Shown here: positions 7,361 to 21,545 of the stretch, one piece after another
Layout: every line of letters starts with the position of its first letter
Position numbering within the stretch: position 1 is the first letter of the stretch
Origin: Klebsiella aerogenes
Lineage (GTDB): Bacteria; Pseudomonadota; Gammaproteobacteria; Enterobacterales; Enterobacteriaceae
Assembly: GCA_029027985.1 (NCBI GenBank)
Contig: CP119076.1
Span: forward strand, 4,885,956-4,949,955
Reading direction: 5' to 3'
Length of the DNA stretch: 64,000 nucleotides
Program-made: the position numbers and the translations under genes
The notes under the pieces: generated by a model
What the model saw: the letters and a program-made list of their open reading frames with translations, nothing else
Database searches by the model: none
What the model was told of the DNA's origin: nothing

Positions 7361-9003
7361 GATAATTTCTCCAGCATTTCTGCATTACTGGCGCCGGGCG
7401 GCACCAACGGCCAGACATTCTCAAGTTCGTCGATTGAGACATGAAGCAGATATGGCCCCTGGCTCGAAAGCATGGTGTCGAGTGCCGCTTCAACCTGGTC
7501 TTTACGGGTGATGTGTTGGCCAGGAATGCCGAAGGCGCTGGCCAGGGTCAGGAAATCAGGGTTATCGGTGAGCGTGGTTTCGCTGTAACGCTCCTGGAAG
7601 AACAGCTGCTGCCACTGGCGAACCATACCTAAACGTTGGTTATCCAACAGCACGATTTTCAACGGCAGCTGCTTGCGCTTAACGGTGCCCAACTCTTGCA
7701 CGTTCATCATGAAAGAACCATCGCCGGAGATACAGATAACGGTATCGTCCGGGCGAGCAACCTGCGCGCCGACAGCGGCCGGCAGGCCAAAGCCCATGGT
7801 GCCCAGCCCACTGGAGGTGATGAAGTTTTCCGGACGGGTATAGGTCATATGCTGAGCCGACCACATCTGGTGCTGGCCAACATCGGTGGTCACGACGCAA
7901 TCCGCCGGTTTGCGATCGGAAAGCTGCTTCAGCAGCAACGGCGCGTAGATGGCCTCGCCAGGGTGATCGTAGCGCCAGGCGTGCTCCGCACGCAGCTGAG
8001 CATTGTGCTCGCGCCAGGTATCGATAGATAACGGCTGCTTCAGCGCTGGCAGCATCGCGTTCAAATCGCCGGTTAAGGCAATGTGCGCCTGGCGCAGTTT
8101 GTTCAATTCAGCCGGATCGATATCCATATGAATTACTTTGGCGTGCGGGGCAAAGGTGTTCAGCTTGCCGGTCACCCGGTCATCAAAACGCGCACCGACG
8201 GCGATCAACAGATCACACTGCTGAACCGCCAGGTTTGCCGCCTTGGTGCCGTGCATTCCCAACATCCCGAGATAGTACGGGTAATCCGCTTCTACGGCGC
8301 CCAGCCCTTTCAGGGTGCAGGTTACCGGCATCTGCGTAACAGACAGAAACTCGCGCAGAGCCGGTACTGCCTGCGCCATTCCGACACCACCGCCCACGTA
8401 CAGCATCGGTTTGTGGGACTGAGCAATCATCGCTAATGCCTGTTCGACTTCCGCGTAAGGGAACTCAACATCGTCAGGTACGGTCGAGAAATGCGGGTCC
8501 AGCTCACCTTTCGCCAGCTGGATATCCTTCGGGATATCCACCAGTACCGGGCCGGGGCGGCCTGAGTTTGCCACCAGGAAAGCTTCAGCAATCACGCGCG
8601 GCAGTTCTTCCAACGATTGCACCAGGAAACTGTGTTTGGTGCAGGCCAGCGATAACCCAAGAACGTCCACTTCCTGAAAAGCATCGGTACCGATAAACGG
8701 CGCTGCCACCTGACCGGTGATCGCAACGACGGGAACGGAATCAAGCAGCGCGTCAGCAAGACCAGTGATCAGGTTGGTGGCGCCAGGGCCGGAAGTGGCG
8801 ATGCAGACCCCAGTTTTGCCAGTGGCGCGAGCATAACCGATGGCGGCCATCGCGGCTCCCTGTTCGTGACGACACAGTAGGTGTTCCACGCCGCCGTCAT
8901 ACAACGCATCGTAAACCGGCATAATTGCGCCACCCGGGTAGCCAAATACCGTATCGACACCCTGTGCTCGCAAAGCATGTACCACCCACTGCGCCCCGTT
9001 CAT
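7357..9003 (-). CDS. ilvG: Acetolactate synthase II large subunit, intact
   Basis: 548 residues, full length and uninterrupted, unlike E. coli K-12 where ilvG carries a frameshift. It is a TPP-dependent enzyme that condenses pyruvate with pyruvate or 2-oxobutanoate. The N-terminal domain carries the catalytic Glu in [16 protein letters not shown] (about residue 47). The C-terminal TPP/Mg domain carries [14 protein letters not shown]. Isozyme II is the valine-insensitive isozyme, so valine resistance is expected. It is first of the structural genes after the leader and ilvX. Confidence 0.98.
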   Translation of the reverse strand: MNGAQWVVHALRAQGVDTVFGYPGGAIMPVYDALYDGGVEHLLCRHEQGAAMAAIGYARATGKTGVCIATSGPGATNLITGLADALLDSVPVVAITGQVAAPFIGTDAFQEVDVLGLSLACTKHSFLVQSLEELPRVIAEAFLVANSGRPGPVLVDIPKDIQLAKGELDPHFSTVPDDVEFPYAEVEQALAMIAQSHKPMLYVGGGVGMAQAVPALREFLSVTQMPVTCTLKGLGAVEADYPYYLGMLGMHGTKAANLAVQQCDLLIAVGARFDDRVTGKLNTFAPHAKVIHMDIDPAELNKLRQAHIALTGDLNAMLPALKQPLSIDTWREHNAQLRAEHAWRYDHPGEAIYAPLLLKQLSDRKPADCVVTTDVGQHQMWSAQHMTYTRPENFITSSGLGTMGFGLPAAVGAQVARPDDTVICISGDGSFMMNVQELGTVKRKQLPLKIVLLDNQRLGMVRQWQQLFFQERYSETTLTDNPDFLTLASAFGIPGQHITRKDQVEAALDTMLSSQGPYLLHVSIDELENVWPLVPPGASNAEMLEKLS

Positions 9004-9005
9004 AG

Positions 9006-9056
9006 TTAGTTCCCCGTCATAGATCGGGAGAAACAGAATTTTGTGCTAAAACTCAT
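9006..9056 (-). CDS. ilvX: Small peptide IlvX
   Basis: A 16-codon [19 protein letters not shown], lies between the attenuator and ilvG and ends two bases before the ilvG ATG. It keeps the core STKFCFSR and the terminal TGN of E. coli IlvX, a short protein shown to be made but of unknown role. A GAGGAG ribosome site precedes it. The close spacing suggests that its translation is coupled to ilvG. Confidence 0.85.
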   Translation of the reverse strand: MSFSTKFCFSRSMTGN

Positions 9057-9088
9057 CGTTTGCTCCTCGCTGATGTTTTTTAAGTTAT

Positions 9089-9121
9089 AAAAAAACCCCC
9101 GGACCTTTCGGTGCGGGGGTC
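9089..9121 (-). terminator. ilv operon attenuator
   Basis: On the minus strand, ACCCCCG and CGGGGGT pair around a loop of about 12 nt and are followed by seven T. It lies between ilvL and ilvX. This is the terminator hairpin that forms when the leader peptide, rich in Ile, Val and Leu codons, is translated without stalling. Confidence 0.93.
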
Positions 9122-9143
9122 TTAGTTCGTTAAGGCTTGATTT

Positions 9144-9242
9144 CTAAGCCTTTCCTCGTCCAAGTGCAGCCCCGCACGGTGGGATAATAATCACCACCAC
9201 GCTAATCACGACCAGGCTAATCACTCGTAGAAGGGCTGTCAT
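9144..9242 (-). CDS. ilvL: ilv operon leader peptide
   Basis: 32 residues, apparently identical to the E. coli leader. It contains runs of Val and Ile (SVVVIII) and several Leu codons, and ends GRGKA. Ribosome stalling at these codons when branched-chain aminoacyl-tRNAs are scarce prevents formation of the attenuator hairpin 23 bp downstream. It is the regulatory first ORF of ilvLXGMEDA. Confidence 0.97.
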   Translation of the reverse strand: MTALLRVISLVVISVVVIIIPPCGAALGRGKA

Positions 9243-9285
9243 TTTCTGTTCTTTCTGGCTTCTTGTTCGAAGGAATACCTAAAGA

Positions 9286-9313
9286 GTTATCACAGACATC
9301 ACAACAAGCACAA
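9286..9313 (-). promoter_or_regulatory. Probable ilv operon promoter
   Basis: On the minus strand TTGTGC (9308-9313), N16, GATAAC (9286-9291) places a start about 35 bp before ilvL, in the region corresponding to E. coli ilvGp2. The hexamers are imperfect. The 353 bp between ilvL and yifB hold no gene. They are A+T-rich between about 9310 and 9400 (possible upstream activating/bent DNA), contain a CATGCC/GGCATG inverted repeat at 9436-9452, and end with the yifB ribosome site. Confidence 0.5.
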
Positions 9314-9595
9314 GATTTTTTTATGTTCCATTTTCTGATCTTGCTAACGATTTTTATTAAAGCAGTTGTTTTTTAACAGAAAAATATAAAGTGAAAAAAA
9401 TTCAGCTTATCACCGGTTTTCATCCCGTGTTTCAGCATGCCAAAACGGCATGTTTGAAAATTTGCGCGCATTCTTCCAGAAAAATAAAAATGCAAAACTT
9501 TGCAGTCAATTGTCTGGAATAAGCGCCATAAAGTTAACTTCGTGGCGGTTACTTACCGTATATGAATCGACATAATCACCGGCTCAGGAGGGGTT

Positions 9596-11116
9596 ATGTC
9601 ACTCGCAATTGTCTATACCCGTGCGGCGCTGGGGGTCAGCGCGCCGCTGATTACGGTCGAAGTTCATATCAGCACCGGTTTGCCCGGATTGACGATGGTT
9701 GGGCTGCCTGAAACCACGGTAAAGGAGGCTCGCGATCGGGTCCGTAGCGCCATTATCAATAGCGGTTACAGCTTCCCGGCGAAGAAGATAACCATCAACC
9801 TCGCGCCAGCCGATTTGCCAAAAGAAGGTGGGAGATATGATTTACCTATCGCTCTCGCGCTCCTGGTCGCGTCGGAGCAGCTTACTGCGCCGACGCTAAA
9901 TCAATATGAGTTTGTCGGCGAGCTGGCCCTGACAGGCGGCTTACGCGGCGTTCCTGGGGCTATTTCCAGCGCAATGGAAGCGATAAAAGCCGGGCGGCAA
10001 ATTATTGTTGCCGGGGATAACGCCGCAGAGGTCGGGTTGATCGGCGGCGATGAATGTCTTATTGCCGGACACCTGCAGGAAGTCTGCGCGTTTCTTGAAG
10101 GAAAGCATGCGCTGCAGCCGCCAGCCAGTGAAATCGAAGTGGGTCACGATGACTACGACGATCTCGGCGATGTTATTGGCCAACAGCAGGGAAAACGCGC
10201 GCTGGAGATCGTCGCAGCCGGCGGCCACAATTTGCTGCTAATGGGGCCGCCAGGTACCGGGAAAACGATGCTCGCCAGCCGTTTATCAGGGCTATTACCG
10301 CCGCTAAGCAATCAGGAAGCGCTGGAGAGCGCGGCTATCCTGAGCCTCGTCAATACCCATTACGTCACGCGCCAGTGGCGTCGACGGCCATTCCGTGCTC
10401 CTCATCATAGCGCGTCGCTGGCAGCGATGGTCGGCGGCGGTTCGATCCCGGCGCCAGGCGAGATCTCTCTTGCCCATAACGGCATTCTGTTTCTCGATGA
10501 GCTGCCCGAATTCGAACGCCGGGTTCTGGATGCCTTACGTGAGCCCATCGAGTCAGGAAAAATTCATCTTTCACGCACGCGGGCGAAAATAGACTATCCC
10601 GCCAGGTTTCAACTCATTGCTGCCATGAATCCCAGTCCAACAGGGCATTATCAAGGGCAACATAACCGGGCCACGCCAGAACAAACATTGCGTTATCTGA
10701 GTCGGTTGTCCGGGCCGTTCCTCGATCGCTTCGACCTGTCGCTGGAGATCCCTCTCCCCCCGCCAGGCGTATTAAGTCGAGGTAGCGACGGCGAAGAACG
10801 AAGCGCGGCTATTCGCCTGCGAGTGTTAGCGGTGCGTGAACAGCAGCTCACCCGACAGGGGAAACTCAATGCGCAACTGGATAGCGGCGAGATAAAAGCC
10901 TGGTGTCGGCTAAAAGAAGATGACGCGATATGGTTGGAACAGGCGCTATCGGCGCTGGGGTTATCAATACGCGCGTGGCAGCGGCTGCTGAAGGTTGCTC
11001 GCACTATCGCCGATATCAATGAAGATCGGGATATAGAACGCCACCATTTGCAGGAAGCACTGAGCTACCGGGCTATCGATCGCATGCTAAACCACCTGCA
11101 AACGCTGATGGCATAA
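9596..11116 (+). CDS. yifB: YifB, ComM-family Mg-chelatase-like AAA+ ATPase
   Basis: 506 residues. The N-terminal Lon-S16-like domain of about 180 residues is followed by an AAA+ module with Walker A GPPGTGKTML (about 218-227) and Walker B GILFLDELPEF (about 300-310). A C-terminal Mg-chelatase domain ends in a helical bundle. The family includes ComM, a hexameric helicase that promotes branch migration during natural transformation; the role in enterics is not settled. A strong AGGAGG precedes the ATG. It is divergent from ilvL and converges with maoP across a shared terminator. Confidence 0.92.
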   Translation: MSLAIVYTRAALGVSAPLITVEVHISTGLPGLTMVGLPETTVKEARDRVRSAIINSGYSFPAKKITINLAPADLPKEGGRYDLPIALALLVASEQLTAPTLNQYEFVGELALTGGLRGVPGAISSAMEAIKAGRQIIVAGDNAAEVGLIGGDECLIAGHLQEVCAFLEGKHALQPPASEIEVGHDDYDDLGDVIGQQQGKRALEIVAAGGHNLLLMGPPGTGKTMLASRLSGLLPPLSNQEALESAAILSLVNTHYVTRQWRRRPFRAPHHSASLAAMVGGGSIPAPGEISLAHNGILFLDELPEFERRVLDALREPIESGKIHLSRTRAKIDYPARFQLIAAMNPSPTGHYQGQHNRATPEQTLRYLSRLSGPFLDRFDLSLEIPLPPPGVLSRGSDGEERSAAIRLRVLAVREQQLTRQGKLNAQLDSGEIKAWCRLKEDDAIWLEQALSALGLSIRAWQRLLKVARTIADINEDRDIERHHLQEALSYRAIDRMLNHLQTLMA

Positions 11117-11140
11117 AAAAAGGGCTTTCGCCCTTTTTTC
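11116..11140. terminator. Bidirectional terminator yifB/maoP
   Basis: AAAAAAAGGGC, TTTC, GCCCTTTTTT immediately follows the yifB stop and ends one base before the maoP stop. Both strands give a G+C stem with a T tract. Confidence 0.9.
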
Positions 11141-11479
11141 TTAATCGTCACTTTCAGTATAGTCTTCGGCGCCTTCAACCTGCGGCTTGCCACCAGACAG
11201 AGTGTGGAAACGCTTTGGACGCTTGATACGCGCCATATACTTAATCCAGACGCGTTCTGCTTCCGTTACTGGCTCACGTTCGCCGTGGCATACCGCTACG
11301 AACTGTTTTTCATCTTCAGTAACAGGCTCGCGTTTACCCAGTTCCAGCTCATTAAAGGCGTAACCATGACGTTCAAGCAGTTGCGCCTCTTTGATGGTGA
11401 AATCACCGTGACGGGAGAACCCGCGCGGATAATTTTTATTGTCGAAAAAACGATTAGTCGTCGTAAAGCTTTCCGCCAT
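11141..11479 (-). CDS. maoP: MaoP (YifE), macrodomain Ori protein
   Basis: 112 residues, nearly the same as E. coli YifE/MaoP (starts [20 protein letters not shown], ends in an acidic tail EDYTESDD). In E. coli, MaoP acts with the nearby maoS site to organise the Ori macrodomain, so its place close to oriC is in keeping. It is divergent from hdfR across 118 bp. Confidence 0.93.
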   Translation of the reverse strand: MAESFTTTNRFFDNKNYPRGFSRHGDFTIKEAQLLERHGYAFNELELGKREPVTEDEKQFVAVCHGEREPVTEAERVWIKYMARIKRPKRFHTLSGGKPQVEGAEDYTESDD

Positions 11480-11597
11480 CCTACACGCTCCTGATTCTTT
11501 GGCCGAGCTATTTATGGCGCGGAGTATTAGTTACGCTTGACAGAGCGTCAAACAAAACATTTAAATCATCACGACAAATAATTTTGCGGAGAAGAGT

Positions 11598-12419
11598 GTG
11601 GACACGGAATTGCTCAAAACTTTCCTTGAAGTGAGCAGAACTCGCCACTTTGGGCGAGCAGCGGAGGCGCTTTATTTAACACAATCAGCGGTTAGCTTCC
11701 GTATTCGCCAGTTGGAAAACCAGCTGGGCGTGAATCTATTCACCCGCCATCGTAACAATATTCGTTTAACGTCCGCCGGTGAAAAGCTGTTGCCCTATGC
11801 AGAAACGTTGATGAATACCTGGCAGGCCGCGCGTAAGGAGGTCGCCCACTCTTCCCGGCATAATGAATTCTCAATCGGTGCCAGTGCATCGCTATGGGAG
11901 TGTCTTCTGAACGGCTGGTTAGGGAAGCTCTATAAAGAACCCTATAACCTGCAATTTGAAGCGCGGATCGCCCAGCGTCAGTCGTTGGTTAAACAATTGC
12001 ATGAGCGTCAGCTCGATCTCCTGATCACCACTGAATCGCCGAAGATGGATGAATTAAGCAGCCAGTTGTTAGGAAACTTCACCCTGGCGCTCTATTGTGC
12101 CGCGCCAGCTAAAAATAAGAATGATTTGAATTACCTGCGCCTGGAATGGGGACCAGACTTTCAGCAAAACGAAGTCGGTCTGATTGGTAGTGATGATGTG
12201 CCTTTATTGACAACCAGCTCTGCTGAGCTTGCTTATCAGCAACTCAACGCACTGAACGGTTGCACCTGGTTACCCGTCAACTGGGCGCAGCAGAAAACTG
12301 GTCTGCATACGGTTACCGATAGCGCGACGCTTTCTCGTCCTCTGTATGCCATCTGGTTACAAAATAGCGATAAGCAGGCTCATATCCGCGATATCCTGAA
12401 AAGCAGCATACTGGAATAA
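11598..12419 (+). CDS. hdfR: HdfR, LysR-family repressor of flhDC
   Basis: 273 residues starting at GTG ([19 protein letters not shown]), a few residues shorter than E. coli HdfR. It has the LysR winged helix-turn-helix at about 1-60 ([23 protein letters not shown]) and a type 2 PBP effector domain. The reduction lies in a linker near residue 115 ([14 protein letters not shown]) and at the C terminus. In E. coli HdfR represses the flagellar master operon. Its stop lies about 100 bp before the rRNA operon's distal tRNA, which is transcribed towards it. Confidence 0.93.
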   Translation: MDTELLKTFLEVSRTRHFGRAAEALYLTQSAVSFRIRQLENQLGVNLFTRHRNNIRLTSAGEKLLPYAETLMNTWQAARKEVAHSSRHNEFSIGASASLWECLLNGWLGKLYKEPYNLQFEARIAQRQSLVKQLHERQLDLLITTESPKMDELSSQLLGNFTLALYCAAPAKNKNDLNYLRLEWGPDFQQNEVGLIGSDDVPLLTTSSAELAYQQLNALNGCTWLPVNWAQQKTGLHTVTDSATLSRPLYAIWLQNSDKQAHIRDILKSSILE

Positions 12420-12490
12420 AGATTGGACTCCATGGATGGAGTTAAAAGCGAGTAAGGAAAGGTGATGAGACGGGGAAATAACAGATAAAA

Positions 12491-12518
12491 AAAATCCTTT
12501 GCCGAAGCAAAGGATTAT
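12491..12518 (-). terminator. Terminator of the rRNA operon
   Basis: On the minus strand, AATCCTTTGC-TTCG-GCAAAGGATT forms a perfect stem closed by a UUCG tetraloop and followed by a run of T. It lies 4 bp after tRNA-Trp and ends the rrn transcript. Confidence 0.92.
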
Positions 12519-12521
12519 ATA

Positions 12522-12597
12522 TGGCAGGGGCGGAGAGACTCGAACTCGCGACACCCGGTTTTGGAGACCGGTGCTCTACCAACTGAGCTACGCCCCT
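12522..12597 (-). tRNA. trpT: tRNA-Trp (CCA)
   Basis: 76 nt, ending in encoded CCA. The cloverleaf is complete, with acceptor AGGGGCG, D arm AGCTCAGTTGGTAGAGC, anticodon loop CTCCAAA (CCA) and T arm GAGTTCGAGTCTC. It is the last gene of the rRNA operon, as in E. coli rrnC. Confidence 0.97.
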
Positions 12598-12649
12598 AAA
12601 TCTTTCTCGCTATTAAGCCTGCTAAGTTAGCAGGCTTAATTTAAATAAG

Positions 12650-12726
12650 TGGCGGAACGGACGGGACTCGAACCCGCGACCCCCTGCGTGACAGGCAGGT
12701 ATTCTAACCGACTGAACTACCGCTCC
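12650..12726 (-). tRNA. aspT: tRNA-Asp (GTC)
   Basis: 77 nt including CCA. Acceptor GGAGCGG, anticodon stem-loop CCTGCCTGTCACGCAGG (GTC) and T loop GGGTTCGAGTCCC are all present. It lies between 5S rRNA and tRNA-Trp, matching the distal aspT-trpT pair of the E. coli rrnC operon. Confidence 0.97.
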
Positions 12727-12780
12727 ACCGAATTTTTTCTACATCTACCGGTTTAACACCCCGGTTTTACTGCAAATTTG

Positions 12781-12900
12781 ATGCCTGGCAGTTCCCTACT
12801 CTCACATGGGGAGACCCCACACTACCATCGGCGCTACGGCGTTTCACTTCTGAGTTCGGCATGGGGTCAGGTGGGACCACCGCGCTATCGCCGCCAGGCA
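12781..12900 (-). rRNA. rrf: 5S ribosomal RNA
   Basis: 120 nt from TGCCTGGCGGC to TGCCAGGCAT, with terminal helix arms pairing. It follows the 23S gene by about 90 bp. Confidence 0.97.
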
Positions 12901-12990
12901 AATTCTGTTATCAATCCGTCATAAGACGCATCGATTAATCTGTATCACGCTGAAAATCGTCTCAAATCGCCAAAACATCTTCGGCGTTGT

Positions 12991-15895
<2,905 letters not shown>

Positions 15896-16074
15896 TCACA
15901 ACCCGAAGATGTTTCGTAAAACATTCTCGACTTGCGAAAATTTGAGAGACTCGAACACACCATTAACAGTGTGTCGTTTCAATTTTCAGCTTGATCCAGA
16001 TTTTTAAAGAGCAAAACTTCGCAGTGAACCTTTTCAGGTACACTCTGAAGTTTTCTTGTTTTGTGCAGTAAGGG

Positions 16075-16150
16075 TGGTGGAGCTATGCGGGATCGAACCG
16101 CAGACCTCCTGCGTGCAAAGCAGGCGCTCTCCCAGCTGAGCTATAGCCCC
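16075..16150 (-). tRNA. tRNA-Ala (TGC)
   Basis: 76 nt with encoded CCA, in the 16S-23S spacer. Acceptor GGGGCTA and anticodon loop CTTTGCA (TGC). A BoxA-like TGCTCTTTAAAAA follows it at about 16002-16014 before 23S. Confidence 0.97.
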
Positions 16151-16255
16151 ATCGTAGTTATCTCATTCACCTTAATTCTTTCTGAGACAAGGCGTGGAGC
16201 GGCGAAGCATACTTGGGTATGCGAGTCGTTTCACAACGCGGTATCAGGAAGAATT

Positions 16256-16332
<77 letters not shown>

Positions 16333-16403
16333 GCAGAGATTACTTACTGCTGTTATTTCATCAGACAATCTGTGTGGACACTACAAAGGCAGGTTCTTTA
16401 AGG

Positions 16404-17945
<1,542 letters not shown>

Positions 17946-18068
17946 AAGTTTGATGCTCATGAATTAAACTTCGTAATGAATTACGTATGTTCACTCAGAG
18001 ACTTGGTATTCATTTTTCGTCCGAGGACGTTAAGAATCCATGTCACTTTGAGTGCCCACACAGATTGT

Positions 18069-18290
18069 CTGATAAATTGTTAAAGAGCAGTTGCAACGCG
18101 GCTTTCAGCTCACCGTTGCGAGGTCCCGTATAATACGTTTTCCTCATTCAGAGTCAAGCGTTTATTTTGCTTTTCTCTGTCGGTTTTCAACGTTGATTTT
18201 CACCGCTGAAACCCTGCTGACCCGGCGGCTTGTTTGCCGTTGTTCCGTGTCAGTGGAGGCGCATTATAGGGAGTTCTGAGACGTTGACAA
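18069..18290 (-). promoter_or_regulatory. rRNA operon promoters P1, P2 and BoxA
   Basis: On the minus strand, P1 is TTGTCA (18285-18290), N16, TATAAT (18263-18268) with the GC-rich discriminator GCGCCTCC typical of stringent rRNA promoters. P2 is TTGACT (18152-18157), N16, TATTAT (18130-18135). The leader antiterminator BoxA, TGCTCTTTAACAATTTATC, is at about 18070-18089. A-rich DNA upstream of P1 (18300-18315) could act as an UP element. Confidence 0.93.
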
Positions 18291-18440
18291 GCCCTGTTTT
18301 CAAAAAACTTTTCAACCGTCTCTTTTTTCGCCAAAGCCGGTGGTAAAACCGTAAAAAACCGCCCTTTTGCTGTTTTAACCACCGAAATAAGCCGCCAGGT
18401 GGCATACTGATAAAGTAGAAAAGAGAAAGGAACGGCATTT

Positions 18441-19142
18441 ATGTCTATAAGCGCACAGCAGCTGGCGGCACAAAAAAACATCTCCTGGGTCATCGCGGAG
18501 AAGATCGCCCAAAAAATCCTGACTGGCGAATACCCGCCAGAGAGCATCCTTCCCGGTGAAATGGAGCTGGGCGAACAGTTTGGCGTCAGCCGCACAGCCG
18601 TTCGTGAAGCGGTAAAAACGCTGACGGCCAAAGGTATGCTGCTTCCGCGTCCGCGTATCGGTACTCGCGTACTGGCACGCAGTAGCTGGAACTTTCTGGA
18701 TAAAGAGCTGATCGCCTGGTGGCTAACAGAAGATAACTTCGAAGATGTGGTTAGCCATTTCCTGGTCATGCGCAGCAGCCTGGAGCCACAAGCCTGTTTT
18801 CTGGCAGCGATAACCAGCACCGCCGAGCAAAAAGCGCAGCTCAATACATTAATGGAAGAAATGATCGAGCTAAAAAGGCATTTTGTCCGCGCCCGCTGGA
18901 TTGAGGTCGATATGGCCTGGCATGAACACATCTATGCAATGAGCGGCAATCCCTTCCTTACCTCTTTCGCATCGTTATTCCATTCGGTATATCAGACCTA
19001 CTTTACCTCGATTACGCAAAATGAAGTGGTCAAACTTGATCTCCACCAGGCCATTGTCGATGCGATTCAGGAAAGCGACGGTCCGCGCGCGCAGTTGGCC
19101 TGCCAGGCGCTGTTGAATACCCCCAATCAGACAGGTAAATAA
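18441..19142 (+). CDS. yieP: YieP, GntR/FadR-family transcriptional regulator
   Basis: 233 residues (230 in E. coli). The N-terminal winged helix (about 15-75; [23 protein letters not shown]) is followed by an FCD all-helical effector domain with metal-ligand-like residues in [18 protein letters not shown] regulator of the FadR subfamily; its ligand is not established. An AAAGGA ribosome site precedes ATG. hsrA follows 13 bp later on the same strand, so the two are likely co-transcribed. It is divergent from the rRNA operon. Confidence 0.92.
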   Translation: MSISAQQLAAQKNISWVIAEKIAQKILTGEYPPESILPGEMELGEQFGVSRTAVREAVKTLTAKGMLLPRPRIGTRVLARSSWNFLDKELIAWWLTEDNFEDVVSHFLVMRSSLEPQACFLAAITSTAEQKAQLNTLMEEMIELKRHFVRARWIEVDMAWHEHIYAMSGNPFLTSFASLFHSVYQTYFTSITQNEVVKLDLHQAIVDAIQESDGPRAQLACQALLNTPNQTGK

Positions 19143-19155
19143 AGAAGGAAATAGC

Positions 19156-20553
19156 ATGGCCGGGAAGAAAGGGCTGAGTATGGCCGGATTGCCGTGGATT
19201 GCGGCAATGGCCTTTTTTATGCAGGCGCTGGACGCCACTATTTTGAATACCGCTCTTCCCGCTATCGCGCATAGCCTTGACCGTTCTCCGCTGGCAATGC
19301 AATCCGCCATCATCAGCTATACCCTGACGGTCGCAATGCTGATCCCGGTGAGCGGCTGGTTGGCCGACCGCTTCGGTACCCGCAAAGTGTTTATCATTGC
19401 CGTCAGCCTGTTTACCCTGGGTTCTCTCGCCTGTGCCCTCTCCAGTTCGCTTCTCGAACTGGTTATCTTCCGCGTTATCCAGGGCGTCGGCGGTGCAATG
19501 ATGATGCCGGTCGCCCGCCTGGCTTTATTACGCGCCTATCCGCGCAGCGAACTGCTACCGGTACTCAATTTCGTCACCATGCCGGGGCTGGTAGGCCCCA
19601 TTCTCGGCCCCGTGCTCGGCGGTGTACTGGTCACCTGGGCTAGCTGGCATTGGATTTTCCTGATTAACATCCCTATCGGCATTATCGGCATCCTCTACGC
19701 CCGCAAATATATGCCGAACTTCACCACCCCGCGCCGTCGTTTCGATACCCGCGGCTTTTTACTTTTCGGTTTAAGCCTGGTGCTGTTTTCCAGCGGTATT
19801 GAGCTCTTTGGCGAGAAGATCGTCGCCAGTTGGATGGCGCTGGCGGTTATCGCCCTGAGCGTAGTCCTGATGCTGGCCTATATTCGCCACGCCCGTCGCC
19901 ATCCAACGCCGCTGATTTCGCTTTCTTTATTTAAGACCCATACCTTCTCCGTGGGGATTGCCGGCAATCTGGCGACGCGACTCGGTACCGGCTGCGTGCC
20001 GTTCCTGATGCCGCTGATGCTGCAAGTCGGTTTCGGTTACCCGGCGATTATCGCCGGCTGCATGATTGCCCCGACCGCCGTCGGTTCGATTATTGCTAAA
20101 TCGACCGTGACGCAAATCCTGCGCTGGTTCGGTTATCGTAAAACGCTGGTTGGGGTCACTATTTTTATTGGCCTGATGATCGCGCAGTTTTCGCTGCAAT
20201 CGCCGGGAATGCCGCTGTGGTTGTTATTACTGCCGCTGTTTATTCTGGGGATGGCGATGTCCACGCAGTTCACCTCGATGAACACCATTACGCTTGCTGA
20301 TTTAACGGATGACAACGCCAGTAGCGGTAATAGCCTGCTGGCGGTAACGCAGCAACTGTCAATTAGCCTCGGCGTCGCGATCAGCGCAGCGGTTCTGCGT
20401 TTTTATGAAGGGTTTGGTCACGCCAGCACTATCGAGCAGTTCCACTACACCTTTATGACCATGGGGGTGATAACCATCGTGTCGGCGCTGATGTTTATGC
20501 TGCTGAGAGCTAAAGATGGCCGCAACCTGATCACGGAGCGGCACAAGCATTAA
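19156..20553 (+). CDS. hsrA: HsrA (YieO), DHA2-family MFS transporter
   Basis: 465 residues with about 14 predicted membrane helices, the drug:H+ antiporter-2 type. MFS motif A reads [13 protein letters not shown] (about residues 65-77), and motif C-like glycine/proline-rich [15 protein letters not shown] is near 142-156. An inner-membrane exporter; the substrate in enterics is unknown. Its stop codon overlaps the convergent rbsR stop by 4 bp, so no terminator separates them. Confidence 0.9.
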   Translation: MAGKKGLSMAGLPWIAAMAFFMQALDATILNTALPAIAHSLDRSPLAMQSAIISYTLTVAMLIPVSGWLADRFGTRKVFIIAVSLFTLGSLACALSSSLLELVIFRVIQGVGGAMMMPVARLALLRAYPRSELLPVLNFVTMPGLVGPILGPVLGGVLVTWASWHWIFLINIPIGIIGILYARKYMPNFTTPRRRFDTRGFLLFGLSLVLFSSGIELFGEKIVASWMALAVIALSVVLMLAYIRHARRHPTPLISLSLFKTHTFSVGIAGNLATRLGTGCVPFLMPLMLQVGFGYPAIIAGCMIAPTAVGSIIAKSTVTQILRWFGYRKTLVGVTIFIGLMIAQFSLQSPGMPLWLLLLPLFILGMAMSTQFTSMNTITLADLTDDNASSGNSLLAVTQQLSISLGVAISAAVLRFYEGFGHASTIEQFHYTFMTMGVITIVSALMFMLLRAKDGRNLITERHKH

Positions 20554-21542
20554 GCTGAACCGCGAACAATCAACTCAGGAGTAAGCTGCACGCGCTGCTG
20601 TTTTTGCCCAGGCTCAGCCATACGGTGAATCAGTACATCGATAGCCAGTTCACCCAGTTCATCTTTTGGTTGATGAATGGTGGTGAGCGGCGGCGTCATA
20701 TAGCGAGCCAGTTCAATATCGTCATATCCCACCAGCGCCATATCCTGCGGGATGCGTAATCCGGCCTGATACAATGCCTGATAAGCGCCAACCGCCATCG
20801 CATCATTGCCGACAAACACCGCCTGCGGCCGCGGCGTTAACGCCAGCAGCTGCTGCATCGCATGAAAACCACCGCCAAATTCAAAATCGCTGGTAATGAC
20901 ATAGCCTTCGGCAACATCAAGTCCGGCGCGGGCCATCGCCGCATGATAACCTTCCAGACGCAGCCGTGACGGGGTTTTATCCAGCGGCCCGGCAATACAG
21001 GCGATACGAGTATGACCACGATCGATCAGATACTGGGTAGCCATATCGCCGCCAAACAACGAATTGTCCTGAATCAGATCGCTGTCGCCGTCGAACGGCG
21101 CCCAGTCCATCATCACGGTTGGTACCGATGGATAACGCTGCATGATCTCCTGCGAAGGTTGGTGCGTTTCAGTACACAGCAGCAGCAAACCATCGACGCG
21201 TTTTTGCATCAGCGTTTCAAGATTGCGGTTCATCCGCTGTTCATCGCCTTCCGTATTGCACAGCACCAGGCTGTAGCCGCGTTCAAAACAGCTGCGTTCC
21301 ACGCCGCGCACCAGCTCCGAATAAAACGGATTGGTACTGGCGGTGATCAACATGCCGATGGTTCTCGTCTGATTTAACTTGAGGCTACGCGCCAGCGCTG
21401 AAGGCGCGTAGTTAAGGCTTTTGATCGCCGCATCAACTTTGGCGGTAATCGCTTCGCTGACAAAACGGTCTTTATTAATGACGTGAGAAACGGTCGAAGT
21501 GGAAACGCCCGCGACGCGGGCTACATCCTTCATGGTAGCCAA
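20550..21542 (-). CDS. rbsR: Ribose operon repressor RbsR (LacI family)
   Basis: 330 residues. LacI-type helix-turn-helix and hinge at 1-60 ([20 protein letters not shown]) and a periplasmic-binding-like core for ribose. It is the last gene of rbsDACBKR, three bases after rbsK, and represses the operon at the palindromes near rbsD until ribose binds. Its 3' end overlaps hsrA. Confidence 0.97.
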   Translation of the reverse strand: MATMKDVARVAGVSTSTVSHVINKDRFVSEAITAKVDAAIKSLNYAPSALARSLKLNQTRTIGMLITASTNPFYSELVRGVERSCFERGYSLVLCNTEGDEQRMNRNLETLMQKRVDGLLLLCTETHQPSQEIMQRYPSVPTVMMDWAPFDGDSDLIQDNSLFGGDMATQYLIDRGHTRIACIAGPLDKTPSRLRLEGYHAAMARAGLDVAEGYVITSDFEFGGGFHAMQQLLALTPRPQAVFVGNDAMAVGAYQALYQAGLRIPQDMALVGYDDIELARYMTPPLTTIHQPKDELGELAIDVLIHRMAEPGQKQQRVQLTPELIVRGSA

Positions 21543-21545
21543 GCA

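Noticed and set aside
9436..9452. CATGCC/GGCATG inverted repeat upstream of yifB
   Set aside because: Only 6 bp per arm, no T run, not matched to a known operator; too weak to claim as a feature.
20550..20553. 4-bp overlap of convergent hsrA and rbsR stops as a sign of a frameshift
   Set aside because: Both proteins have normal lengths and C termini; the overlap is simple compaction.
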